Below are positions 44,820 through 52,614 of a DNA stretch of 64,000 nucleotides, piece after piece. How positions within the stretch are numbered: the stretch's first letter is position 1; every line of letters begins with the position of its first letter. Under the pieces are notes generated by a model, which did no database searches, had not been told where the DNA came from, and saw only the letters and a list, made by a program, of their open reading frames with translations. Origin of the DNA: Myxococcaceae bacterium (GTDB taxonomy: Bacteria > Myxococcota_A > Polyangia > Polyangiales > Ga0077539); contig SCUS01000102.1 of NCBI GenBank assembly GCA_004297725.1, positions 1 through 64,000 of the forward strand, in the 5' to 3' direction. A program made the translations under genes and the position numbers.

Positions 44820-46232
44820 ATGTCCAGACCCATCATCGCCCTGTGCTCGCTGATCGCCCTGGTCGGCTGCGTTCCCGAGATCCGTACCTCCCAAAGTGAT
44901 GTTCCCGATGGAGGCGACCTTGGCGTTGTGCTTGATGCACCTGTCGACCTGCCCATCTCTGACGTCATTGGTGATGGGGCTACGGGAGACCAGGGCGACG
45001 CAGTACAGTCCGACTCAACAGTCACCGATGTCCCGGCTGCTGATGTCGTGACTGCGATGGATGTCTCGAATGATGTCGTGACGGTCGCCGATACTTCAGC
45101 CGATCGGGTCCTTCCGTCTGAGGCTGCTGTTCCAGAGGATGTCAGCTCCGATGCGAGTTCGGTGGATCGCTCATGCGGTGTCTGCGCTGCCGCGAATGCC
45201 GTGGTGTCTTGTATCGCAGGTGCCTGTCGGATCGAAAGATGCAATGCCGGATTCGGCGACTGCAATGCTCGTTTCGAAGATGGATGCGAGACCCCTCTCG
45301 ACTCTGTCATGAACTGCGGGCGATGCGGGATGGCGTGTGGCGTCTCAGCGCTGTGCATCGCCGGAGCCTGCGTGAATCAACGGAGTTGCCCAGTCTCTGG
45401 AGAGCGCGGATGCGGTCTGGTGAACGTGCAGGGCGGATCATTTCAGTTGGGATCCATAGAGGCAAGCACTGGAGAACCGCTAGCCGGACGGGTGTCTGTC
45501 TCTTCAATGGTGGTAGACTCCCATGAAGTTACGGTCGCCCGATTCCGCAGGTTCTGGGCGGCTGGACACCCCATGGTGACGACCCCGGTGCACTATCCTG
45601 GCGGTGTTGATCTTCCGACCGGGACGGCTCGGGAACCTCTGAACCCAACGACCGGTTCCGCCTGCAACTGGACTGCAGGCGCAGGGGCACGCGAGGCCCA
45701 CCCGATCAACTGTACCGACTGGTCGACCGCTCAGAACTTCTGTGTGTGGGACGGTGCTCGCCTGCCAACCGAGGCTGAACTCGAATACATTTCACGTATT
45801 CGCAGCGTCGCTGGCTTGTCATCGCCAAGGCGATTCCCATGGGGAGATGAGAGTCCAGCTGAGATGTACGCAATCTATCCCCGCCCTACTCCATGCGAGC
45901 GTGCGCAGTTCCAGAACTGCATAGGAGAGGATGGCGCGTTGACTCGGCGGGTCGGTAGCTTTCCGGGCGCGGGCGGTCTGTTTGATCTCTCTGGCAATGC
46001 GGCGGAGTGGGCCGCAGACGTACATATAACCTATGGGATTGCCCCTTGTTGGGGGCCAACCCCGGTCGATCTTCATGACCCGTTGTGCATTGTTCCAGGG
46101 TCGACCAGAGGAGTTCGAGGAGGCAGCTTCAGATCAAATGGGGCATCGGTCCTTCTGGGCGCTTCTCGCGACCCGCGAACTGAATCGTCACTCGAAGACG
46201 AACTCGGCTTCCGCTGCGTCCGCTCCCCCTGA
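44820..46232 (+). CDS. Lipoprotein with Cys repeat and FGE/sulfatase-modifying-factor-like domain
   Basis: 470 residues. The signal ends ALVGC (Cys17), and an Asp/Val/Ser-rich linker (25-118) follows. One copy of the Cys repeat seen in the 38616 protein comes next (about 119-185, CNAGFGDCNARFEDGCE). A formylglycine-generating-enzyme-like domain runs from 200 to 470, with VQGGSFQLGS, HEVTVARFRRF, ARLPTEAELEY, LFDLSGNAAEW, RGVRGGSFRSN and a GFRC end. The catalytic Cys pair of true FGE is not seen, so a structural or binding role is likelier. GAAGGAG precedes the ATG. Codon use has many A/T third positions, unlike its neighbours. Confidence 0.83.
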   Translation: MSRPIIALCSLIALVGCVPEIRTSQSDVPDGGDLGVVLDAPVDLPISDVIGDGATGDQGDAVQSDSTVTDVPAADVVTAMDVSNDVVTVADTSADRVLPSEAAVPEDVSSDASSVDRSCGVCAAANAVVSCIAGACRIERCNAGFGDCNARFEDGCETPLDSVMNCGRCGMACGVSALCIAGACVNQRSCPVSGERGCGLVNVQGGSFQLGSIEASTGEPLAGRVSVSSMVVDSHEVTVARFRRFWAAGHPMVTTPVHYPGGVDLPTGTAREPLNPTTGSACNWTAGAGAREAHPINCTDWSTAQNFCVWDGARLPTEAELEYISRIRSVAGLSSPRRFPWGDESPAEMYAIYPRPTPCERAQFQNCIGEDGALTRRVGSFPGAGGLFDLSGNAAEWAADVHITYGIAPCWGPTPVDLHDPLCIVPGSTRGVRGGSFRSNGASVLLGASRDPRTESSLEDELGFRCVRSP

Positions 46233-46428
46233 TCCTGATAGACCCATTACGAGCGAACCCCCGCAGGCCAACACGCGGATTGCCCCACCGCGCATCCCCC
46301 AGGCGTCCAACGCGACGCTTGCCCCACCGCTGAATTGTTCCCTTCCGCTCGCCCCGCGCGCGCTCAACCCTCTTCCCCATCCCTCTCTTCCCCTCTTCCC
46401 CTTCCTCCCTATTCCCTGTTCATGCGGC

Positions 46429-46457
46429 TTGACACTCCAGTACCCCCCGACTAGCAA
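46429..46457 (+). promoter_or_regulatory. Promoter of the ABC/GldG operon
   Basis: A perfect -35 TTGACA, 17-nt spacer and TAGCAA as -10. The -10 ends 12 nt before the GTG start at 46470 and no ribosome site is visible, so the first gene may be translated from a very short leader. A pyrimidine-only tract (46368-46420) lies just upstream. Confidence 0.6.
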
Positions 46458-46469
46458 CCGTTCACGCCT

Positions 46470-47438
46470 GTGATCGAGACCCATCTGCTCACCCGCCGCT
46501 TCGGATCGCGCACCGCCGTCGAGGCGCTGACCTTCTCGATCCCGAAGGGGTCCATCGTCGGCTTCCTCGGGCCCAACGGGGCCGGCAAGAGCACCACGCT
46601 CAAGATGCTCGCCGGCTTCCTGCCGCCCACCTCCGGCACCGCCCACGTCGGCGGCCTCGACGTGGTCACCGACTCCCTCGCCGCCCGGCGACTCATCGGC
46701 TACATGCCCGAGAGCGTCCCGCTGCACCCGGAGATGCGCGTGCGCGAGTACCTGCGCTTCCGCGCGGAGATCAAAGGCATCACCCGCAAGCGCGACGCCG
46801 CCGTCGACCGCGCCCTCGAGCTCGCCGACGTCACCGACGTGGCGCCTCGCCTCATCGGCGAGCTCTCCAAGGGATACAAGCAGCGCGTCGGACTCGCAGA
46901 CGCCCTCGTCGCAAGGCCCCCGCTGCTCATCCTCGATGAGCCCACGGAGGGCCTCGACCCCAACCAGATCCTGCGCTTCCGCGACATGCTCAAGCGCCTC
47001 GGCGCAGAGCACACCATCTTCCTCTCCACGCACATCATGCAGGAGGTCGAGGCGGTCTGTGAGCGCGTGGTCATCATCCACAAGGGACACATCGCCGCGA
47101 GCGGTCCGCTCGAGGAGGTGCGCGCGAAGATGACCGGGGGAGAGCGCGACGTGGTCGTGCGGCTGCACCCGAGAGAGCACCACGCCGCCTGGAAGGAAGA
47201 CCCCGCCGCCGCCGCGAAGGCCCTGGTCGACGGCGTGGAGGGCCTCACGCTCCGCAGCGCGACGGCCGACGGCGAGCTGGTCAGCCTGGTGGTGCGCTCG
47301 GTGGAGAAGGGCGACGCGGTCGAAGACCTCGTCGCGAGGTGCGTCGGCGCCGGGCTCGGCGTGCGCGCCGTGTCCCCGCAGGCCGGGAGCCTTGAACGGG
47401 TATTCCATGCGCTCACGGGCGCGGAGGGCGACGCGTGA
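46470..47438 (+). CDS. ABC transporter ATP-binding protein, GldA-like
   Basis: 322 residues. Walker A is GPNGAGKST, the Q-loop region IGYMPES, the signature LSKGYKQR, Walker B LLILDEP and the H-loop STHIMQE; all are intact, so it should hydrolyse ATP. The C-terminal 90 residues form the extra domain common in ABC-2 exporters. It is closest in type to GldA and to gliding-auxiliary ATPases. It overlaps the permease gene by 4 nt (GTGA). The substrate is unknown. Confidence 0.9.
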   Translation: MIETHLLTRRFGSRTAVEALTFSIPKGSIVGFLGPNGAGKSTTLKMLAGFLPPTSGTAHVGGLDVVTDSLAARRLIGYMPESVPLHPEMRVREYLRFRAEIKGITRKRDAAVDRALELADVTDVAPRLIGELSKGYKQRVGLADALVARPPLLILDEPTEGLDPNQILRFRDMLKRLGAEHTIFLSTHIMQEVEAVCERVVIIHKGHIAASGPLEEVRAKMTGGERDVVVRLHPREHHAAWKEDPAAAAKALVDGVEGLTLRSATADGELVSLVVRSVEKGDAVEDLVARCVGAGLGVRAVSPQAGSLERVFHALTGAEGDA

Positions 47439-48184
47439 GAACTGCCTGGGCCATCTACAAGCGCGAGCTCATCGGAACCTTCTGCTCGCCCCTCGCCTAC
47501 GTGGTGATGGTGGCGTTTCTCGTCTTCAACGGCGTGGTGTTCTGGTTCTTCATGTCGATGACCGCCGACAACCCCGCGCTCACCGGCTCGCGCTCGCCGC
47601 TCCAGATGTTCTTCGGCAGCACCATCCTGTCGGTGCTCACGCTGCTGGTGTTCAGCCCCGCGACCACCATGCGCACCTTCGCCGAAGAGCGCCGCTCCCG
47701 AACCTTCGAGACCCTCTTCACCGCCCCAGTCACCGACGTCGAGGTCGTGGCCGGGAAGTACTTCGGGTCCATGACCTTCTACGCCGCCCTCTGGGCGCCG
47801 ACGCTCCTCTACGCCCTCGTGGTGAAGCGCTACGGGCCCGTCGACTGGGGCGCCCTCGCGTCGGGCTACGCCGGCATGCTCCTCATCGGCTCGGCCTTCG
47901 TCGCGCTCGGCGTGCTCATGTCGGCCATCGCGCGCTCCCAGGTCGTCGCGTACATGCTCACCTTCATGGCCATCGGGGGCGTGATGTTCGCCCTGGGCCT
48001 CGGGTCGTACGTCTTCCAGGAAGAGTCCACCCGGCAGTTCTTCTCCTACGTAAACCTCTGGGAGCACATGGAGCACTTCTCCGTCGGGCTCATCGACTCC
48101 CGCGCGCTCGTCTATTACGGCTCCGTCTCCCTCTGCTCGCTGGCCCTCGCCACGCGCACGCTCTCCGTCCGAAGGGAGTCGTGA
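47435..48184 (+). CDS. ABC-2 type permease, GldF-like
   Basis: 249 residues with six predicted membrane helices. The typical ABC-2 features are TWAIYKRELIGTFCSP-like N-terminus (here AWAIYKRELIGTFCSPLAY), the coupling stretch FAEERRSRTFETLFTAPVTDVEVVAGKY and a Gly-rich helix IGGVMFALGLGSY. FSVGLIDSRALVYY near the end is usual in GldF-like permeases. It is sandwiched between the ATPase (4-nt overlap) and the GldG-like gene (1-nt overlap), so the set is one operon and probably one complex. Confidence 0.9.
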   Translation: MRTAWAIYKRELIGTFCSPLAYVVMVAFLVFNGVVFWFFMSMTADNPALTGSRSPLQMFFGSTILSVLTLLVFSPATTMRTFAEERRSRTFETLFTAPVTDVEVVAGKYFGSMTFYAALWAPTLLYALVVKRYGPVDWGALASGYAGMLLIGSAFVALGVLMSAIARSQVVAYMLTFMAIGGVMFALGLGSYVFQEESTRQFFSYVNLWEHMEHFSVGLIDSRALVYYGSVSLCSLALATRTLSVRRES

Positions 48185-49761
48185 TGAGCGACGCCGAAGC
48201 CACCCCCGAGAAGCCCGCGCCCGAGAAGCCCGCGCCCGAGGCGCCCCCCGCCTGGCTCGACCGCCTGATGAACGGCCCCATCTGGGTGCTGCTCGTGGTC
48301 GCGCTCTTCGCGCTCGCCAACTACACCGCCGCGCGCCACTACCGCCGCTGGGACTGGACCTCCGCGCAGCGCTTCACCCTCTCCACCCGCTCGGTCGAGA
48401 TCGCGCGCGGGCTGCGCGAGCCCGTCGAGCTCTACGTCCTGCTGTCGAGCCGCGACCCGCTCTACTCCGAGACCCACGAGCTCGCCGAGCGCTACGCCGC
48501 CATCTCCCCGAAGGTGCGCCTTCACCTCATCGACCCCGACCGCCAGCGGGAGCGACTCATCGCCCTCGCGCAGGAGCTCGACCCGCACCTCCTCGACCGC
48601 ACCGCCGAGGGCCGCACGCTCGCCACCGCCGGCGTCCTCGTGCGCCGCGGCAACCGCCACTGGGAGGTCGAGCGAGAGCAGCTCCAGGAGCTCGGGCCGC
48701 AGACCCGCGGCGAGGAGGACGACAACGCCTCCCGCCTGCTCAACGCCAAGATCACCGTCGAGCGGCGCATCTCCGAGGCGCTGCTCCAGGTCGACCGCGA
48801 GCGCGCCACCACCCTCTGCTTCTCCGCGGGCCACGCCGAGATGCCCCTCGCCTCGGGTGACCGCGCCGCCGCGGGCCTCGCGGACGACCTGCGCCACCTC
48901 AACTTCGTCGTGCGAGAGACCGAGGTGCGCGGGCAGTCGGGCGTCCCCGGCGACTGCGACGCGCTGGTCATCGCAGGGCCGCAGCGCGCGTGGCCCCGCG
49001 AAGACTCCGACGCCGTCGTGCGCTACCTGCGCGCGGGCGGAAACGTCGCGATGTTCCTCGACCCGGTGGTGCTGGAGGGCAGGGTGGTGCCGACGGGCCT
49101 CGAAGACGTCGCGGGCATGGCGGGCATCGGGCTGCCCCCCGCGGTGGTGGTCGAGGCCGACAGCGACCACCTGCTCCCCGACTCCCCCCCGGTGCACTTC
49201 CGCGCCGACACCTGGAACGAACACGAGATCACCGGCGACCTCCGCGGCGCCTCGGTGCTCGTCGGCATGGCGCGCCCCATCGTGCGCGCCGAAGGCTCCC
49301 AGGGGGCCACCTCGCTGCTGCTCTCCAGCCCGCAGGCGTGGGGCGAGACGGCCATCGCCGAGCTGCTCCGCACCTTCGTCCCCTCCAAGGGGCCCGACGA
49401 CGTGCCGGGCCCGGTGAGCCTCGCCATGGCGGGGATGATCTCCGACGGCCGATCGCGCGGCGAGGGCGTGTCGTCCGGGCGCGTCGTCGTCGTGGGCAGC
49501 TCGGAGATGGTCGGCGCGGACTACTTCAACATCCGGGTGCGCGCCTCGGTGGCCAACGCCAACCTCGCGGAGGCCGTCATCGGCTGGGTCACCACGCGCC
49601 GCGAGCTGGTGAACATCCCCGCGCGCCCGGTCGACCGCGCGGCGCTCCTCGTGAGCGCGCGAGACCTCACCAAGATCGGCGTGTACGTGATGCTGCTGAT
49701 CCCGCTGGCTGCGGCGCTGGTGGGGCTCGCGGTGTCGCGCGCCAGGAAGAACACGGCGTGA
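48184..49761 (+). CDS. GldG-family auxiliary protein of the ABC transporter
   Basis: 525 residues. A Pro/Glu-rich start (1-22) leads to one helix (PIWVLLVVALFALANYTAA, about 32-50). A periplasmic domain follows with the family stretch RFTLSTRSVEIARGLREPVELYVLLSS and FSAGHAEMPL (about 218), and a second helix near the C-terminus (VYVMLLIPLAAALVGLAV). GldG pairs with GldF and GldA in Bacteroidetes gliding, but homologues occur in non-gliders and its reaction is not known. ATG overlaps the permease stop (TGATG), and the stop overlaps the next start. Confidence 0.87.
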   Translation: MSDAEATPEKPAPEKPAPEAPPAWLDRLMNGPIWVLLVVALFALANYTAARHYRRWDWTSAQRFTLSTRSVEIARGLREPVELYVLLSSRDPLYSETHELAERYAAISPKVRLHLIDPDRQRERLIALAQELDPHLLDRTAEGRTLATAGVLVRRGNRHWEVEREQLQELGPQTRGEEDDNASRLLNAKITVERRISEALLQVDRERATTLCFSAGHAEMPLASGDRAAAGLADDLRHLNFVVRETEVRGQSGVPGDCDALVIAGPQRAWPREDSDAVVRYLRAGGNVAMFLDPVVLEGRVVPTGLEDVAGMAGIGLPPAVVVEADSDHLLPDSPPVHFRADTWNEHEITGDLRGASVLVGMARPIVRAEGSQGATSLLLSSPQAWGETAIAELLRTFVPSKGPDDVPGPVSLAMAGMISDGRSRGEGVSSGRVVVVGSSEMVGADYFNIRVRASVANANLAEAVIGWVTTRRELVNIPARPVDRAALLVSARDLTKIGVYVMLLIPLAAALVGLAVSRARKNTA

Positions 49762-51974
49762 AGCGCTACCGCGGACAGCTCGTGCTCGCGATCATCGTCG
49801 CGGCCTTCGGGGGCTACACCCTCTGGGACAAGTTCCATGCGACCAGCGCCGACCTCGAGGCGCGGCGCCGCAACGTGTGGAGGGCCTTCCACCGCGAGCG
49901 CGTCGACCGCATCGAGGTGACGCACACCAGCGGCCGCTACGAGCTGGTGCGCCGGGCGCAGAGCTGGAGCGTGCGCTCGGGCTCGGTGACGCGACCCGCG
50001 GACGCCGTGGAGGTCGAGCGGGCGCTCTCGGAGATCGAAGGGGCCGAGGCGAGCCGGACGCTGGGCCCGCTGGACGCCGACTCGAAGCGGCGCTTCGGGC
50101 TCGATGCGCCGCACACGACGGTGGTGGTGCACGAGGGCCCGGAGGTCACCGCGCGCTTCTCCCTGGGCGGCGCCGTCGAGCGCGAGGACAAGGTCTACGT
50201 CGAGGCCGGCGCGCAGGAGGGCGGCCGCGACGCGGCGCGCACCGGCGTGGTGCTGGGGCGCTCCTTCGCCGAGCTCTTCGATCGGATGTCCACCGCCTAC
50301 CGCGACCGCGCGGTGGCGGACATCGACCCGTCGCGGCTCGATCAGGTCACGGTCACCCACGAGGCGCGGCGCATCTCCATGGCGCGCACCGGCGGCGTGT
50401 GGCGGCTGACGGAGCCCGCGTGGGGCCGGGCGTCGCGCGGGGCGGTGGAGGCCATGACCTCGCAGCTCCGGGAGCTGCGCGCCGAGCGGGTGATCGCCGA
50501 CGAGGCCGACGCGGCGACGCTGCGGCGCTACGGGCTGGAGCCCCCGACGACCAGGGTCGAGATGCGCCGCGGGGCCATCGAGCCGGTGGTGCTGCGGCTG
50601 GGCGAGCCGTGCCCCGGGCACGACGCCGAGGTGACCGCGACGCGCGAGGGGACGGGCACCGTGGTGTGCTTCTCCCGTAGCTTCGCCGACGCGCTGAGGG
50701 TCCCGCCGGAGGGGCTGCGCGACGACCGGGTGATGTCGGCGCGCACCGACGAGGTCTCGCGGGTGAGGGTGTCGGGCGGCGCCCCGGGCGGGGCCGAGCT
50801 GGTGCTCTCTCGCACCGGCTCCACCTGGACCGCCACGCCGGCCGGCATCGCCCTCGACCCGGAGGCCCTGGAGTCGTGGCTCACGGGCCTCCACGACATC
50901 GCCGCGGCGCAGCGCCTCGACGGCGACGCGAGGGCCGCGCACGGCATCGGGCCGGGCTCTCGCACGCTGACCATCGAGCGCGAAGGGGTCGAGGGGAGCG
51001 AGCGCATCGTGATCGGCACCGCCGACGCGACGGGCTTCTACGTGAGCCGCGACGACGAGCCGGTGGTGCTGCGCTTCGCCCCGTCGGCGGCGGAGACGCT
51101 GGTGGTCGACTCGCTGCGCTTCCGCCCGAGGGCGCTGCTGCACGACACCTCCGACGACCTGCGCGCGGTGCTGCTCGACGTCGGCTCGATGCACGAGGAG
51201 ATCATCCGGACGGAGGATGGCTTCCGCCTGTCGAGGCCCCTCGCGTACCGCGCCGACCCGGCGCTGGTGACCGACCTGGGGCGGCAGCTCGCGACGCTGG
51301 AGGTCGAGCGCTGGGTGAGCGTGACGCCGCTGCCCGAGCACGGCCTGGTGGCGCCGAGGGCGAGGGTGATCGCGCGCTTCGAGGGCCGCGGCCTGCCGAG
51401 CGACGGCGGCGTCGACGCGTCGGTGGCGCCGGTGCGCACCTACGCGCTGACCGTGGGGGCGAGCGCCCCGGGCGGAGGCGCCTACGCGGCGCTCGACGGC
51501 GGTCCCGGCGTGTTCGTGCTGCCGAGGAGCCTGGTCGAGCTGATCACCCAGTCCCACCTCGATCGGAGCGCCGCGCTGGTGCCGCGGGAGGAGCTCACCC
51601 GGCTTGCGCTTCGCTTCGGCAGCCCCGCGCGCGCGGTGACGCTGGTGCGCGACGGCGAGCGCTGGCGCACCGACAGCGGGGCGCCCGCGGACGACGCCCG
51701 GGTCGACGCGCTCCTCGGGACCCTCAGCGCCATGGGCGCCCTGAGGGCCTTCGCGTACGGCCCGCCGGGCCCGGAGATGGGCTTCGCGGCGCCCACGGTC
51801 GTGGTCGAGGCCAGCTACGGTGGAGACGCCGGCGCGCGCAGCGTGCGCGTGACGGTGGGCGCTCGCTACGGCAGCGGCGAGGAGGCGGGCTACTACCTCC
51901 GTCGCGACGGGCTCGACGCGACGCTCTCCTGGCCCGAGAGCGTGATCGACGCCCTGCGCGGGTTCAGCCCGTAG
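49758..51974 (+). CDS. DUF4340 domain protein
   Basis: 738 residues. A single N-terminal helix (about 6-22, GQLVLAIIVAAFGGYTLW) anchors a long periplasmic part with repeated DUF4340-like modules. Family-like segments such as RIEVTHTSGRYELVRRAQSWSV and FGLDAPHTTVVVH occur at about 55-120; a similar RYGLEPPTTRVEM appears near 255, and WRLTEPAWGRAS lies between. DUF4340 genes are commonly found beside gldG; the role is unknown. The start is a GTG overlapping the gldG-like stop. Confidence 0.85.
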   Translation: MKRYRGQLVLAIIVAAFGGYTLWDKFHATSADLEARRRNVWRAFHRERVDRIEVTHTSGRYELVRRAQSWSVRSGSVTRPADAVEVERALSEIEGAEASRTLGPLDADSKRRFGLDAPHTTVVVHEGPEVTARFSLGGAVEREDKVYVEAGAQEGGRDAARTGVVLGRSFAELFDRMSTAYRDRAVADIDPSRLDQVTVTHEARRISMARTGGVWRLTEPAWGRASRGAVEAMTSQLRELRAERVIADEADAATLRRYGLEPPTTRVEMRRGAIEPVVLRLGEPCPGHDAEVTATREGTGTVVCFSRSFADALRVPPEGLRDDRVMSARTDEVSRVRVSGGAPGGAELVLSRTGSTWTATPAGIALDPEALESWLTGLHDIAAAQRLDGDARAAHGIGPGSRTLTIEREGVEGSERIVIGTADATGFYVSRDDEPVVLRFAPSAAETLVVDSLRFRPRALLHDTSDDLRAVLLDVGSMHEEIIRTEDGFRLSRPLAYRADPALVTDLGRQLATLEVERWVSVTPLPEHGLVAPRARVIARFEGRGLPSDGGVDASVAPVRTYALTVGASAPGGGAYAALDGGPGVFVLPRSLVELITQSHLDRSAALVPREELTRLALRFGSPARAVTLVRDGERWRTDSGAPADDARVDALLGTLSAMGALRAFAYGPPGPEMGFAAPTVVVEASYGGDAGARSVRVTVGARYGSGEEAGYYLRRDGLDATLSWPESVIDALRGFSP

Positions 51975-52170
51975 TCCCCGCCCAGTTCTCCTCGCGGGGT
52001 GTCCCCAGCGCGGACAGCATTTCAAATTACTTGCAACGAACTGTCGCGCGCACGTTGACGAGGCAGCGTCTGCGGCTTCATGACAAGGAGCCGCACGGGA
52101 TGTTGGAAAGACTGACCATCGGGGGTCCGCGGGGACGGTCAGGGGTTTCGGGATATGGGAGGGTCTGGCC
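51975..52170 (+). other. Gap between the ABC operon and the signalling operon
   Basis: 196 nt. CCCCGC/GCGGGG (12-nt loop) and TGTCC/GGACA stems lie at its start and may end the upstream operon; GCATTTCAAATT follows. A TTGACG near 52055 could be a -35 for the next operon, but its -10 (TCATGA) is poor. GGGAGGG at 52157-52163 is the ribosome site of the next gene. Confidence 0.4.
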
Positions 52171-52614
52171 ATGGGGGACATTCAGTCACGGCTCCGTCCG
52201 GGGGCATCGAGCGCTTCGCGTGCGCCCTCGGCGGTGCCCACGCGGGAGGAGATCGCCGAGGCGCGCGAGGCGCTGAGGGTGAGGTTCCTGGTGCTGGCTC
52301 CGCGACGCGTGGCCGCGCTGCAGGAGGCGCTGCTCGCTGCGGCGGAGGACGAGGACGCGCGCCGTGAGCTGCAGCGCCTCGGGCATCAGCTCCGGGGCAC
52401 CGCGGCGACGGTGGGGCTGCTCGACCTCGGGCTCCTGGGCGGGGTCATCGAGCGCGCGGCGGCGACGGCGCCCTTCTCCCCTGACGAGCAGGCCCGCGCC
52501 TCGGCGGCGGTGGCGCTCGCCGACGAGTACGTCTCGCTCGCGTGCTCGCACCGCGCCGTGGGGCCCATCGCCGACGACCCGCGCTTCAAGGCGCTCGTGA
52601 CCGGGAGCCAATGA
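52171..52614 (+). CDS. Histidine phosphotransfer (Hpt) domain protein
   Basis: 147 residues. After a disordered start (1-24) the protein is a helical bundle. LGHQLRGTAATVGLLDLG (about 70-87) fits the Hpt motif HxLKG.A...G...L, with His72 as phospho-acceptor. Hpt proteins relay phosphate between receiver domains. GGGAGGG lies 7 nt before the ATG. Its stop overlaps the start of the kinase-receiver gene (ATGA), and a hybrid histidine kinase is the third gene; a phosphorelay within this operon is the obvious inference. Confidence 0.83.
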   Translation: MGDIQSRLRPGASSASRAPSAVPTREEIAEAREALRVRFLVLAPRRVAALQEALLAAAEDEDARRELQRLGHQLRGTAATVGLLDLGLLGGVIERAAATAPFSPDEQARASAAVALADEYVSLACSHRAVGPIADDPRFKALVTGSQ

